A stretch of DNA of 64,000 nucleotides from Candidatus Gastranaerophilales bacterium. Its GTDB lineage: Bacteria > Cyanobacteriota > Vampirovibrionia > Gastranaerophilales > Gastranaerophilaceae. Below the pieces are notes generated by a model. That model was not told the origin of the DNA. It made no database searches and was given only the letters and a program-made list of their open reading frames with translations. The first letter of the stretch is position 1. Each line of letters opens with the position of its first letter. The stretch covers positions 1 to 64,000 of the forward strand of contig CALVAA010000010.1 of assembly GCA_944325315.1 (NCBI GenBank), given 5' to 3'. Both the position numbers and the translations under genes were made by a program. Shown here one piece after another: positions 55,725 to 64,000 of the stretch.

Positions 55725-58055
55725 ATGCTACTGGACATCAAACAGGTTGACAAAAGTAGATTAAAAAGCAATGTTTTAAAAGAGTACCTTGCTTTTAAAG
55801 AAGAAAACGCCGAAGCAATACTTTTGTTTCAAATAGGCGGATTTTGGGAAACCTTTTTTCATGATGCAAAAATATTTTCAGAAATTACAGGGGTGACTTT
55901 AGGCACAAGAAAAATAAAAGACACAGGCGAGATACTTCAAGCAGGAATCCCTCTGCACACACTTAACCTATATATAAAAAAAATTTTAAATGAAGACTAT
56001 AAGGTATGCCTTTGTGCGCAATTTCAAAACGATGATAACGAATTCTACAGAGAAATAATAAGAACATACACAAAAGGCACAATAATTGAAAACGAATTTT
56101 TAGATTCAACCGAAAATAACTATATTGCACTCATTTATAAAGAACAGGATATTTATCAGCTCATTTACGCAGATGTTTCAACCGGACAATTTTATAAAAC
56201 AAAGGGACATTTTGAACAAATTTCAATAGAAATTGAAAAAGTAGAACCAAATGAACTTTTAGTCTTTAAAGGCCAAGAGTCGATTTTTAAAGATATAATT
56301 TCAAAAAACAACACAACTTTTTTAGATGACCTTGAATACAAAGACTGTAAGAGTGAAAATGCACTTGTAAGGTATTATAAATTAAACCAAAAATCATACA
56401 GCGTAGAACTTGATAAAATAATAGAATATAATATTGAAAGCTTTCTTGCTATGGACCACATCACAAGGAGGAATCTTGAGCTTACCCGTACAAGAAGATT
56501 TTTAAAGAAAAAAGGCAGCCTGGTTTGGTTTTTAAACTATACAAAAACACCAATGGGAAGCAGACTACTGAAAAAATATGTATCTGAACCATTATTAGAT
56601 GTTGAAAAAATCAAAAAAAGGCAAGATGCAGTAGAAGAGCTTGTCTACAACAGAAGGCTTCTTGAAAGTACCGAGCAAATCCTTGAACATTTTTGTGACT
56701 TATCCAGAATGTGCGCTAAAATATCCAATTCTACAATTTTTCCCAAAGATTTATTCCAAATTGTAACAAACTCAAAAAATCTTGAAGACATATATAATAT
56801 ATGTACAAAGTTTAATTCGCCGCTTTTAAAAGTAAACAGAAACAAGCTAAGTGAAACTTTAAGACTTGCAAGCAAAATAAAATCAGCAATAAAAGAAAAT
56901 TCTCCCAATGAAATTACAAAAGGAGGAATAATAAACGAAGGATACGACGCACATTTAGACTATCTTAGAAGCAAATTAAACAATTCGTTTGAGGAACTCG
57001 ACAAATATGAAGCAAGCGAAAAAAAACGTTTAGACATTGAAAAACTAAAAATAGACTCTTCTAACGCTATAGGCTACTATATTGAAATTCCTGCTTCAAG
57101 AATAAACAAAGTACCAAAAGAATACCTCCGAAAACAAGCCCTTACAAGCTGTAGCAGATACACAACAGAAAAACTCAAAAAAATTGAAACTGAAATTTTT
57201 AATCTAAAATTTCAAATAAACGGACTTGAATATGACTTATACTGCGATATAAGAAAGCAGGCTGCAAAATTTGTTGAAATAATAAGAAAACTTGCAAACG
57301 ACATTGCAAGGATTGATGTATTGGCTTCATATTCAAGAGCTGCAATAATTAACGGACTTACGAGACCCGATTTCAACAGTGATGGTATTTTTATAAAAAA
57401 CGGATTTCACCCGAGCTTGATTAAGCTTAAAAATGAAGTTGTAAAAAATGATACAAATCTTTCTAACGGTTCTATGATAATACTTACAGGTGCTAATATG
57501 AGCGGAAAATCGACATATTTAAAGTACAATGCAATAATATGTCTTCTATCGCAAATCGGATCATTTATACCCGCAGATTCCGCAAATTTAACCATTACGG
57601 ATAAAATTTTTATAAGACAGGGTTCAACGGATGATATAATAAACAACAACTCAAGTTTTATGGTTGAGATGAATGATTTAAAATTTATTTTAGATAACAT
57701 TACAAATTCTTCCATAGTAATGCTTGATGAACCCGCCAAAAGCACAAACGCTCAGGAAGGAGGGGCAATTGCAAGAGCATTTTGCGAGTATCTGCTTTCA
57801 AAACACAGCGCAAAAGTTATTCTTGCGACCCATAATTGCGAATTAACAAAACTTGAAGAACAATTTCCTTCAAGAGCCTTAAATTACGTCATAGGAAATG
57901 CGGATTTATCCCAAATTACAATCAATGACAGAAAAATTAAACGTGGAATAATGAGCTCGAGTATGGCCATCAATACAGCAATACTTGCCAATCTTCCGGC
58001 GGAAATTATAAGTCATGCCAGAAACTATTTAAATCAACAAAAACAATTTATTTAA
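55725..58055 (+). CDS. mutS: MutS-family DNA mismatch protein with divergent ATPase motifs
   Basis: A 776-residue MutS1-type protein (E. coli MutS has 853). Domain I has GGFWETFFHDAK with the mismatch-reading Phe and Glu (F40, E42), and GIPLHTLNLYIKKI. The core ATPase has Walker A in TGANMSGKSTYLK (near residue 590) and SSFMVEMND. The Walker B region is LDEPAKSTNAQEG (near residue 665), where most MutS proteins have DEIGRGTST. A helix-turn-helix-like C-terminus is short. No mutL is nearby. The ATG lacks a Shine-Dalgarno. It probably acts in repair, but it may be a specialised paralogue. It overlaps manC by eight bases at the 3' ends. Confidence 0.85.
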   Translation: MLLDIKQVDKSRLKSNVLKEYLAFKEENAEAILLFQIGGFWETFFHDAKIFSEITGVTLGTRKIKDTGEILQAGIPLHTLNLYIKKILNEDYKVCLCAQFQNDDNEFYREIIRTYTKGTIIENEFLDSTENNYIALIYKEQDIYQLIYADVSTGQFYKTKGHFEQISIEIEKVEPNELLVFKGQESIFKDIISKNNTTFLDDLEYKDCKSENALVRYYKLNQKSYSVELDKIIEYNIESFLAMDHITRRNLELTRTRRFLKKKGSLVWFLNYTKTPMGSRLLKKYVSEPLLDVEKIKKRQDAVEELVYNRRLLESTEQILEHFCDLSRMCAKISNSTIFPKDLFQIVTNSKNLEDIYNICTKFNSPLLKVNRNKLSETLRLASKIKSAIKENSPNEITKGGIINEGYDAHLDYLRSKLNNSFEELDKYEASEKKRLDIEKLKIDSSNAIGYYIEIPASRINKVPKEYLRKQALTSCSRYTTEKLKKIETEIFNLKFQINGLEYDLYCDIRKQAAKFVEIIRKLANDIARIDVLASYSRAAIINGLTRPDFNSDGIFIKNGFHPSLIKLKNEVVKNDTNLSNGSMIILTGANMSGKSTYLKYNAIICLLSQIGSFIPADSANLTITDKIFIRQGSTDDIINNNSSFMVEMNDLKFILDNITNSSIVMLDEPAKSTNAQEGGAIARAFCEYLLSKHSAKVILATHNCELTKLEEQFPSRALNYVIGNADLSQITINDRKIKRGIMSSSMAINTAILANLPAEIISHARNYLNQQKQFI

Positions 58056-59439
58056 CCCTGCCATATATATCTTTATAGCGGATAATATCTTCTTCAACAA
58101 GCTTATCGCCCTTTTGGACTTCTATAATTTTTAATTCCGTATCATACGGGTTTGCAAGAGAATGAATTGCCTTTACAGGAATATCAATCGAAGAGCCGGC
58201 TTTTAACATAAATACTTTATCATCAAGCGTCACTCTTGCAATTCCGGATAAAACAACCCAATGTTCAGATCTGTGATTATGTGACTGTAAACTTAATTGT
58301 CCTTTTCTTGAAACACAAATCATTTTTGTTAAATATCCTTCACCCTGATTCAAAACGGTATAATAACCCCATGGGCGATACACTGTTGTATGAATTCTGT
58401 GGGCATCGTTTTTAATTTCTTTTAATTTTTCAAAAATGCTTTTAACCCCTTGTGTATCATTTTTATCACATGCTAAAATTGCATCCGGAGTCTCAATTAT
58501 AATAACATCTTTTAAGCCGACACCTGCAAGCAAGCGCTCAGATGAATAGAGCATGGAATTTTCACAATCTTTTTCTATAATATTTCCTATTTTTACATTG
58601 CCCTTTGAATCTTTTTGATTAATTTCGTAAACCGCATCCCAAGAACCCAAATCGCTCCAATCGCACATCATCTTAACCATTGCAATATTGTTTGCCCGCT
58701 CCATTACAGCATAGTCTATGGATATTGAAGGATATTTATCAAATGTCATATAATCAATGTCATCTTGAAGTGTAAAGTTAAAGCTTTGCGTAATTTCATA
58801 TATAACAGGTGCAGTTTTTTTAAGTGTTTCCATAAAAGTGCTTGCCTTAAAAACAAATATTCCTGCATTCCAATAATAGTCCGAACTACTAAAGTATTGC
58901 TCTGCGGTTTTTAAATCCGGCTTTTCTTTGAAACATTCAACCCTGTATGAATCTTGAGCCAACTTTTCTCCGGTTTTAATATATCCAAAACCGGAACTTG
59001 GTTTTATCGGCTTTACCCCAAGCGTTACAATATAGTTTTCATTTGCAAGCTTTTTTGCTTCATCAATTGTTTTTCTAAAAGCCTCGCAATCCTTAATCAA
59101 ATGATCTGATGGAACAACGATAATTACATCATCTTGCCCAAAATCAAGCAAATATTTAACACAAACAGCTATTGCCGGGGCAGTATTTTTTGCGGTAGGT
59201 TCAGATAAAACACAAACATCTTTTGAATACCTGCTCAATTGCATTTTTACATCGCTATAGTGCTTTGCATTGGTTACAGCAAGGATATTATCAACATCCA
59301 TTATCCCCATTAAGCGCTCGTAAGTACGCTCAAGAAGACTTTTATCGGAATTAACTTTCAAAAGCTGTTTAGGATAAAGCTCTCTTGATAATGGCCAAAG
59401 CCTTGAACCTGAACCGCCGGCTAATATAATCCCATGCAT
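58048..59439 (-). CDS. manC: Mannose-1-phosphate guanylyltransferase/mannose-6-phosphate isomerase
   Basis: Bifunctional enzyme that makes mannose-1-phosphate into GDP-mannose and isomerises fructose-6-phosphate to mannose-6-phosphate, feeding surface polysaccharides. N-terminal nucleotidyltransferase: LAGGSGSRLWPLSRELYPKQ, then VVPSDHLI, GYIKTGE and EKPD. C-terminal cupin isomerase (about 340-463): RPWGYYTVLNQGEGYLTKM, SLQSHNHRSEHWVVLSG, with the metal His residues. The frame is open to a GTG at 59451, but that lies on the AGGTG ribosome binding site of the ATG at 59439, which I use (463 residues). rfbD is 54 bases away in the same direction. Confidence 0.94.
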   Translation of the reverse strand: MHGIILAGGSGSRLWPLSRELYPKQLLKVNSDKSLLERTYERLMGIMDVDNILAVTNAKHYSDVKMQLSRYSKDVCVLSEPTAKNTAPAIAVCVKYLLDFGQDDVIIVVPSDHLIKDCEAFRKTIDEAKKLANENYIVTLGVKPIKPSSGFGYIKTGEKLAQDSYRVECFKEKPDLKTAEQYFSSSDYYWNAGIFVFKASTFMETLKKTAPVIYEITQSFNFTLQDDIDYMTFDKYPSISIDYAVMERANNIAMVKMMCDWSDLGSWDAVYEINQKDSKGNVKIGNIIEKDCENSMLYSSERLLAGVGLKDVIIIETPDAILACDKNDTQGVKSIFEKLKEIKNDAHRIHTTVYRPWGYYTVLNQGEGYLTKMICVSRKGQLSLQSHNHRSEHWVVLSGIARVTLDDKVFMLKAGSSIDIPVKAIHSLANPYDTELKIIEVQKGDKLVEEDIIRYKDIYGRVK

Positions 59440-59493
59440 ATAACACCTCACTAAATGATAATATAAAAATTATATCACAAAAAAAAGCATGTT

Positions 59494-60315
59494 TTATTTA
59501 CTTTTGACAGTCAAATACTCTCTTAAAGAACTTTCCCAATCAGGTAAAACATTTTCGCTATCTAAAACACAATACTTTGGTCTTTTTGCCGGACGAGGAA
59601 AATCACTTTTGTCTATAGCTAAAACTTCGACATTTCTGTTTTTAATTTCAAAAATTTTCTTTGTAAAATCTGACCAAGAAGCGCTGCCCGAAGAAGTTAT
59701 ATGATATATTCCGTATGGTTTATTTTCTTTTATAATTTCTATTATTTTTTCAGACAAATCATTCGCATTTGTAGGAGTGCCTATTTGATCATCCACAACG
59801 GAAATTTCTTTTCTAAAATTTGAAAAAGTAAGCATGGCATCAACATACCCGCCTGTGCCATAAAGCCAAGAGGTTCTTAGTATGTAGTATTTTTTTGTTG
59901 CTTTTATTATTTCTCTTTCGCCTGCTAATTTTGATTTGCCGTAAACATTTATCGGATTAACAGCATCTGTTGTTTTATATGGTATATTTGACGTTCCATC
60001 AAAAACATTATCCGTGCTCACATATAAAATTGGAATATTATGCTTTTTTGCAATACGCGCAATATTCCTTGTGCCCATCTGATTAACATTATAAGCTAAT
60101 TCCGGATTATCTTCCGCCTGGTCAATATTTGTATATCCTGCAAGATGAATAATAAAGTCAAGACTGATTTTATTCATAATTTCATTGACCATTTTTGTAT
60201 TTGTAACATCAAAAATTTTAGAATTACAAGCCCAATATTGAAAACCTTCTTCGGAAAGCTTAGGGCATAACGTTCTACCCAATAATCCCGATGCGCCTGT
60301 AACTAATATTCTCAT
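59494..60315 (-). CDS. rfbD: dTDP-4-dehydrorhamnose reductase
   Basis: Last enzyme of dTDP-L-rhamnose synthesis; reduces the 4-keto sugar. Rossmann GASGLLGRTL at the N-terminus, HLAGYTNIDQAED, STDNVFDG (usual STDYVFDG), the catalytic YGKSKLAGE and RTSWLYG are typical. The 273 residues are close to the family's 285-300. rfbA, rfbB and rfbC are not in this window. A TATAAT ends five bases before the ATG while AAGGA is too far upstream, so a leaderless start is possible. Divergent from the binding protein gene. Confidence 0.9.
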   Translation of the reverse strand: MRILVTGASGLLGRTLCPKLSEEGFQYWACNSKIFDVTNTKMVNEIMNKISLDFIIHLAGYTNIDQAEDNPELAYNVNQMGTRNIARIAKKHNIPILYVSTDNVFDGTSNIPYKTTDAVNPINVYGKSKLAGEREIIKATKKYYILRTSWLYGTGGYVDAMLTFSNFRKEISVVDDQIGTPTNANDLSEKIIEIIKENKPYGIYHITSSGSASWSDFTKKIFEIKNRNVEVLAIDKSDFPRPAKRPKYCVLDSENVLPDWESSLREYLTVKSK

Positions 60316-60407
60316 ATAATATTATATCCTTATTTATAAAAATTTAAGAGAAAAAATAACTCTACTTTAGACTTTTTATATCATTTAATTGTGATAAAAT
60401 CAATAAT

Positions 60408-62255
60408 ATGAAAAAATTTGCTTATTTAATCTTAATATTTTGTCTGATTATTGCTTTTTGTCTTTTGTTTTTTAAAAAAGACAAAGGATATGATACATAC
60501 CAACAAGCAAACTATGAACCTTTAAAAGGGGTGACTTATGATATTCCCGCTCCAAAAAACATCACAATAAATAATGTTGATTATTTGCAATCACAACTGC
60601 CCATAGGAAAATTTGGAGGCGTTTTTACTTCAAGCATATTAGGAGAACCCAAAACATTCAACCCATACAATGCAAACGATGCGACAAGCGCTGAAATATC
60701 CGAAATTATGTATGACGGGTTAGTGCAAACTAATCCCGTTAACGGCGAGGTTATACCAAAACTTGCGAAAAGTTTCGAAGTTTTAAAAGACAATAAAACA
60801 TATATAGTTCATCTAAGAAAAGGTATAAAGTGGTCGGATGGAGTTGAAATAACAGCAGATGATGTGTTTTTTACATACAATACAATAATTTTTCAAGGCT
60901 ATGGCGACGGATCAGCCAAAGATGTTATGAAAATCGACAACCAAATGCCAAAAGTAGAAAAAATAGATAAATACACGATAAAATTTACTACGCCAAAGCC
61001 ATTTGCACCATTTTTAAGAAATCTTTCGGCATCGATTGTTCCTGCGCATATATTTAAACAAGCAACAGATAAAGGAAAAGAATTTTTCCTTACTTATCAG
61101 GGAATTGATATAAAACCTAAAAATCTCGTAACATCAGGGCCCTTCAGATTGAAAGAATACATCCCCTCTCAAAGAGTAGTATATGAAAAAAACGCCAATT
61201 ACTACATGATAAATAAAAACAACCAAAAACTGCCCTACATTGATAAATGGGTAATGCAGATTACGGGAGATACAAATAATCAAACATTAAAATTTGAATC
61301 AGGCGCAATTGATGTTTTATCAATAAACGGTTCTTTGCTTGACAGATACAGGCAACTCCAAAAACACGGGGATTTTGACATATACAACCTTGGTGCAAGC
61401 ACAAACACCACTTTCCTTGTTTTTAATTTAAACAACAGAAAAAACAAAGAAGGAAAATACTATGTCTCAAAAACAAAACAATCCTGGTTTCAAGACAGAA
61501 ATTTCAGAAGCGCAATAGACTGGGCAATCAATAGAGACGATTTGGTTTTAAATATTTTTTCGGGACTTGCAGCACCCCTATACAGTGCCGAACCTATTAA
61601 CAGTATTTTTATAAACGAAAAAGTTGCAAAAGGACACAAGAGAGACTTAAATTATGCCAAAAATCTTTTAAAAAAGAGTGGATTTTACTATAAAAACAAT
61701 ATTCTATATGACAAAAACAATAACAGGGTAGAGTTTGAAATACTGACAAATGCAGGCAACACGCAAAGAGAGGCTACCGGAGTTTCAATAAAACAGGACC
61801 TTGAAGCACTTGGTATCAAAATTAACTTTAAAGCCGTTGAATTCAACAGCATGATAAACAGATTGGTAAACCTTGCAGACTATGACTGCATAATTATAGC
61901 CCTAACATCCAATATCAACGAACCAAACGCAGGATACAATGTTTGGACTCCTTACGGAGCACTTCATATGTTCAACAAAAGAACACCAAATGACCTAAAA
62001 GAAAGTGATAAAATACTGGATTTTGAAAAAGAACTTGAAACACTCTTTAAAAAAGGTGCTCTTGAACTTAACTTCAAAAAAAGAAAACAAATATATGATA
62101 AATACCAGGAAATTGTTGCAAAAGAAAACCCTATGGTATATCTTTATGCGCCTTTAAACATTATCGCAATAAGAAAAAAGGTTAAAAATATTTTCCCGAC
62201 AAAAACAATGGGGCTTATTCATTCAATGAGCGAACTTTATATTGATGAAAATTAG
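60408..62255 (+). CDS. Oligopeptide-type ABC transporter substrate-binding protein
   Basis: A 615-residue extracytoplasmic solute-binding protein of family 5 (OppA/DppA type). The N-terminus is a hydrophobic anchor or signal (FAYLILIFCLIIAFCLLFF), with no lipobox cysteine at a standard place beyond the C in the membrane segment. Family blocks are GEPKTFNPYNANDATSAEI, WSDGVEITADDVFFTYNTI, RNLSASIVPAHIF and DLVLNIFSGLAAPLY. Peptides, nickel or oligosaccharides are possible ligands. No permease or ATPase gene is next to it. Promoter: extended -10 TGATAAAAT ending seven bases before the ATG, without a Shine-Dalgarno. Confidence 0.88.
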   Translation: MKKFAYLILIFCLIIAFCLLFFKKDKGYDTYQQANYEPLKGVTYDIPAPKNITINNVDYLQSQLPIGKFGGVFTSSILGEPKTFNPYNANDATSAEISEIMYDGLVQTNPVNGEVIPKLAKSFEVLKDNKTYIVHLRKGIKWSDGVEITADDVFFTYNTIIFQGYGDGSAKDVMKIDNQMPKVEKIDKYTIKFTTPKPFAPFLRNLSASIVPAHIFKQATDKGKEFFLTYQGIDIKPKNLVTSGPFRLKEYIPSQRVVYEKNANYYMINKNNQKLPYIDKWVMQITGDTNNQTLKFESGAIDVLSINGSLLDRYRQLQKHGDFDIYNLGASTNTTFLVFNLNNRKNKEGKYYVSKTKQSWFQDRNFRSAIDWAINRDDLVLNIFSGLAAPLYSAEPINSIFINEKVAKGHKRDLNYAKNLLKKSGFYYKNNILYDKNNNRVEFEILTNAGNTQREATGVSIKQDLEALGIKINFKAVEFNSMINRLVNLADYDCIIIALTSNINEPNAGYNVWTPYGALHMFNKRTPNDLKESDKILDFEKELETLFKKGALELNFKKRKQIYDKYQEIVAKENPMVYLYAPLNIIAIRKKVKNIFPTKTMGLIHSMSELYIDEN

Positions 62256-62329
62256 TCAATTTTTTTTAAAAAAATGTTTTTATAATTCTATAAGAGTTAT
62301 TTTTTAACAGAATAAATAAGAGAGTAAAG

Positions 62330-63376
62330 ATGGAAAACTACACTATTCAAAGCGGCGATAGCCTTTGGAAAATAACAAAGGAATACTATAATAATACTTT
62401 ATCCGAAAGTGAAATTGCCCAAAAAGTAGACGAGCTTTCAATCTTTAACAACATTGAAAATCCAGCGAATATTTTAACAGGAAGCACTATTGACCTATCG
62501 TGTTTCGATACGGAAGACAAAATAAATACAACAGAAAAAGAAGAAAGCAAAACAGAAAACGAAAACGAAAGCTATTACACCGATTCCATGCATAAAAATG
62601 ATACGGAAAAGGTATCATTTAAAAGCAATGGTTTAGATGATTATGAATACAAAAGCAAAGAATTAAAAAAATATGCTCAGGCGCTATACGAAAAATCACA
62701 AAACAATGCAATATCAAACGAAAGACCAAGAACAGCTCCGAGTTTAGATGAAAACGGAAAAGTCATTACAAACCAAGAATTTTATGAATCAGATACCGAA
62801 GGAATGCTTTCCGGGCTAACCGTTATGGTAAATGCAGGTCATGGCGGATATGACCCTAACGGAAACAACTATGATCCGGGTGCAGTTAATGAAACTTACG
62901 GCGCAGAAGAATGGTCAATCAATCTCGAGTGGGCAGAGGATTTAACGGAAGAACTCTTAAACAACGGTGCAGATGTTTTGTTGACACAAGGACAATACAA
63001 GACCTTAAGCGACTGCGTAGATGAATTTGCGGAAGAATACGGAAAAGATAATAATAAAAATTTGAGGCTTATAAGCCTGCATTGCAACTCAGGCTCAAGC
63101 AGTGCAGAAGGAATAGTATATTTTAACTCTGACGGAAATAATGAACTTATAGAATCATTAAATCAAGCAGCAGAAGAAATGGAGCTTGAAATAAACGGAA
63201 CATCGCAAAAAAATACAAATATATGCCAAAGCGCTAATGAAAATAACATACAAAATGCTCTGGTTGAAATCGGTTTTATTTCAAACCCGCAAGAATTAGA
63301 CAAAATTTTAAATGATAACAACTTTAAACAAAGTTTTGTTAACTCAATAGTCAAAGGGCTTGAATACAGCCTTTAA
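62330..63376 (+). CDS. LysM domain plus N-acetylmuramoyl-L-alanine amidase
   Basis: A 348-residue cell wall hydrolase. The LysM domain (about 1-55: YTIQSGDSLWKITKEYY) would bind peptidoglycan. A charged linker of about 105 residues follows, rich in Lys, Glu, Asn and Ser. The C-terminal amidase_3 domain (about 163-348) has the zinc His H171 in NAGHGGYDPNG, a Glu in AEEWSINL, a His in SLHCNSG and the catalytic Glu in ALVEIGFISNPQ. It cleaves the amide between muramic acid and the stem peptide. There is no signal peptide at the start, so how it reaches the wall is unclear. AGAGAG is the ribosome binding site. Its 3' end overlaps the ligase gene by four bases. Confidence 0.9.
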   Translation: MENYTIQSGDSLWKITKEYYNNTLSESEIAQKVDELSIFNNIENPANILTGSTIDLSCFDTEDKINTTEKEESKTENENESYYTDSMHKNDTEKVSFKSNGLDDYEYKSKELKKYAQALYEKSQNNAISNERPRTAPSLDENGKVITNQEFYESDTEGMLSGLTVMVNAGHGGYDPNGNNYDPGAVNETYGAEEWSINLEWAEDLTEELLNNGADVLLTQGQYKTLSDCVDEFAEEYGKDNNKNLRLISLHCNSGSSSAEGIVYFNSDGNNELIESLNQAAEEMELEINGTSQKNTNICQSANENNIQNALVEIGFISNPQELDKILNDNNFKQSFVNSIVKGLEYSL

Positions 63377-64000
63377 AATTTGTTAATAGTCTTTAGCATT
63401 GCGATATTTGTCCAGAACAAGATTTGAAGCTGCGGTCTAAACCAAATTGTATCAAAAAAACCATGTCCAAAAACAGCCAACATCATAAGAAAAATACTTA
63501 ATGCCAAAATTTTATTATTTAAGCAGCTATCTGATTTACAAACTTTAAAACAAAACAAAAGAACGATAGCCACAAAACAAACAAAAGCACAAAGCGCAAA
63601 AATGCCGCTTTCAACCGCAATTTCCAAAGGAACACAGTATGAACCCAAAGCATCAAAGCCGGTTTTCATATAAAGGCCATATATTTCTCTAAAATTTTGA
63701 TTTCCGACACCTATTCCCAAAAACGGATTATCTAAAAACATTCTTATACACGATTCATAAACATTAAACCTGAAGGATATTGAACTGTCTTCCCTAAGGG
63801 CAAATATTGATTCAAATCGTTTTGTAAAAGCAGGGTCGCTCAATATAAAGAACAAAAGAGCAAATATTGAAGCAATGGTAATACTCTTATATCTTTTTTT
63901 AATGTTTTTTATGCTACCAAACTTTTTTTTGGAATAATATATCAAAGCTCCGAATAAAAACGGGAAGAAAAACAAAAGCCCAAGATAAGCCCCTCTTGAA
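63373..64000 (-). CDS. O-antigen ligase-like membrane protein (partial)
   Basis: Membrane protein of the Wzy/WaaL O-antigen ligase type, cut by the right edge of the window. The frame stays open to 64000: upstream of 63975 it reads SRGAYLGLLFFF, the S-R-G-A-x-L-G-L block typical of the family. About five hydrophobic segments and the periplasmic loop around FRFNVYESCIRMFLDNPFLGIGVGNQNF (the R-x-x-x-W/Y and G-x-G region) follow, then HGFFDTIWFRPQ near the C-terminus. It links or polymerises surface polysaccharide in the inner membrane. Only about 209 C-terminal residues are visible. Confidence 0.82.
   Translation of the reverse strand, partial: SRGAYLGLLFFFPFLFGALIYYSKKKFGSIKNIKKRYKSITIASIFALLFFILSDPAFTKRFESIFALREDSSISFRFNVYESCIRMFLDNPFLGIGVGNQNFREIYGLYMKTGFDALGSYCVPLEIAVESGIFALCAFVCFVAIVLLFCFKVCKSDSCLNNKILALSIFLMMLAVFGHGFFDTIWFRPQLQILFWTNIAMLKTINKF

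Overview
The window is AT-rich, gene-dense bacterial chromosome with no phage, insertion sequence or CRISPR array. Its best lineage marks are an RNA polymerase beta-prime subunit split into rpoC1 and rpoC2 at the cyanobacterial position, a very large insertion inside the rpoC2 catalytic region, and a VKOR-thioredoxin fusion of cyanobacterial type. There is no photosynthesis gene, and the envelope genes are those of a diderm with an anaerobe-like Fe-S assembly set. Together this suggests a non-photosynthetic cyanobacterial relative (Melainabacteria/Vampirovibrionia, perhaps gut Gastranaerophilales). This is inference from gene architecture, not from a database search.

Layout. 1-4.8 kb: argS, two unknown small genes, and a three-domain nifU followed by nifS. 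4.8-10.3 kb (minus): a giant AsmA-like envelope protein and a GT-C-like membrane protein. 10.4-15.5 kb: pheS, then on the minus strand rpmF-plsX-fabD-fabG followed by an exported ankyrin protein, and a small winged-helix gene. 15.6-25.2 kb: leuD-leuB, thrS, ruvB with an ArsB/NhaD-type permease, and hisG-mazG-ArnT-like glycosyltransferase. 25.2-26.6 kb: tRNA-Ser(GGA), a GNAT gene, and an apparent recombination scar joining a truncated HxlR regulator to a truncated convergent gene. 26.6-35 kb (minus): a second giant AsmA-like protein, an exported trehalose-synthase-like GH13 enzyme, an acyltransferase and tcdA. 35-42.5 kb: two small exported proteins, then tonB-exbB-exbD1-exbD2 running directly into a third AsmA-like gene. 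42.5-46.3 kb: a reduced-finger DnaJ, VKOR-DsbA, queH and an unknown protein. 46.6-55.6 kb: rpoB-rpoC1-rpoC2. 55.7-64 kb: a divergent MutS, manC, rfbD, an oligopeptide-type binding protein, a LysM-amidase and a truncated O-antigen ligase.

How the genes fit together. Much of the window serves the envelope: fatty acid and phospholipid precursors (plsX, fabD, fabG), polysaccharide precursors and transferases (manC, rfbD, the ligase, two GT-C proteins, the acyltransferase), and three AsmA-like proteins of the kind thought to carry lipid between membranes. The most promising undescribed system is the operon in which a TonB/ExbB/ExbD motor with two ExbD subunits is packed against an AsmA-like gene, with no TonB-dependent receptor anywhere in view. 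Other unusual points are a 16-bp inverted repeat that could hide the VKOR ribosome binding site, a recurring leaderless-looking promoter geometry, an L32 protein doubled in length by a charged tail, and an exact 48-nt repeat shared by the two exbD genes.
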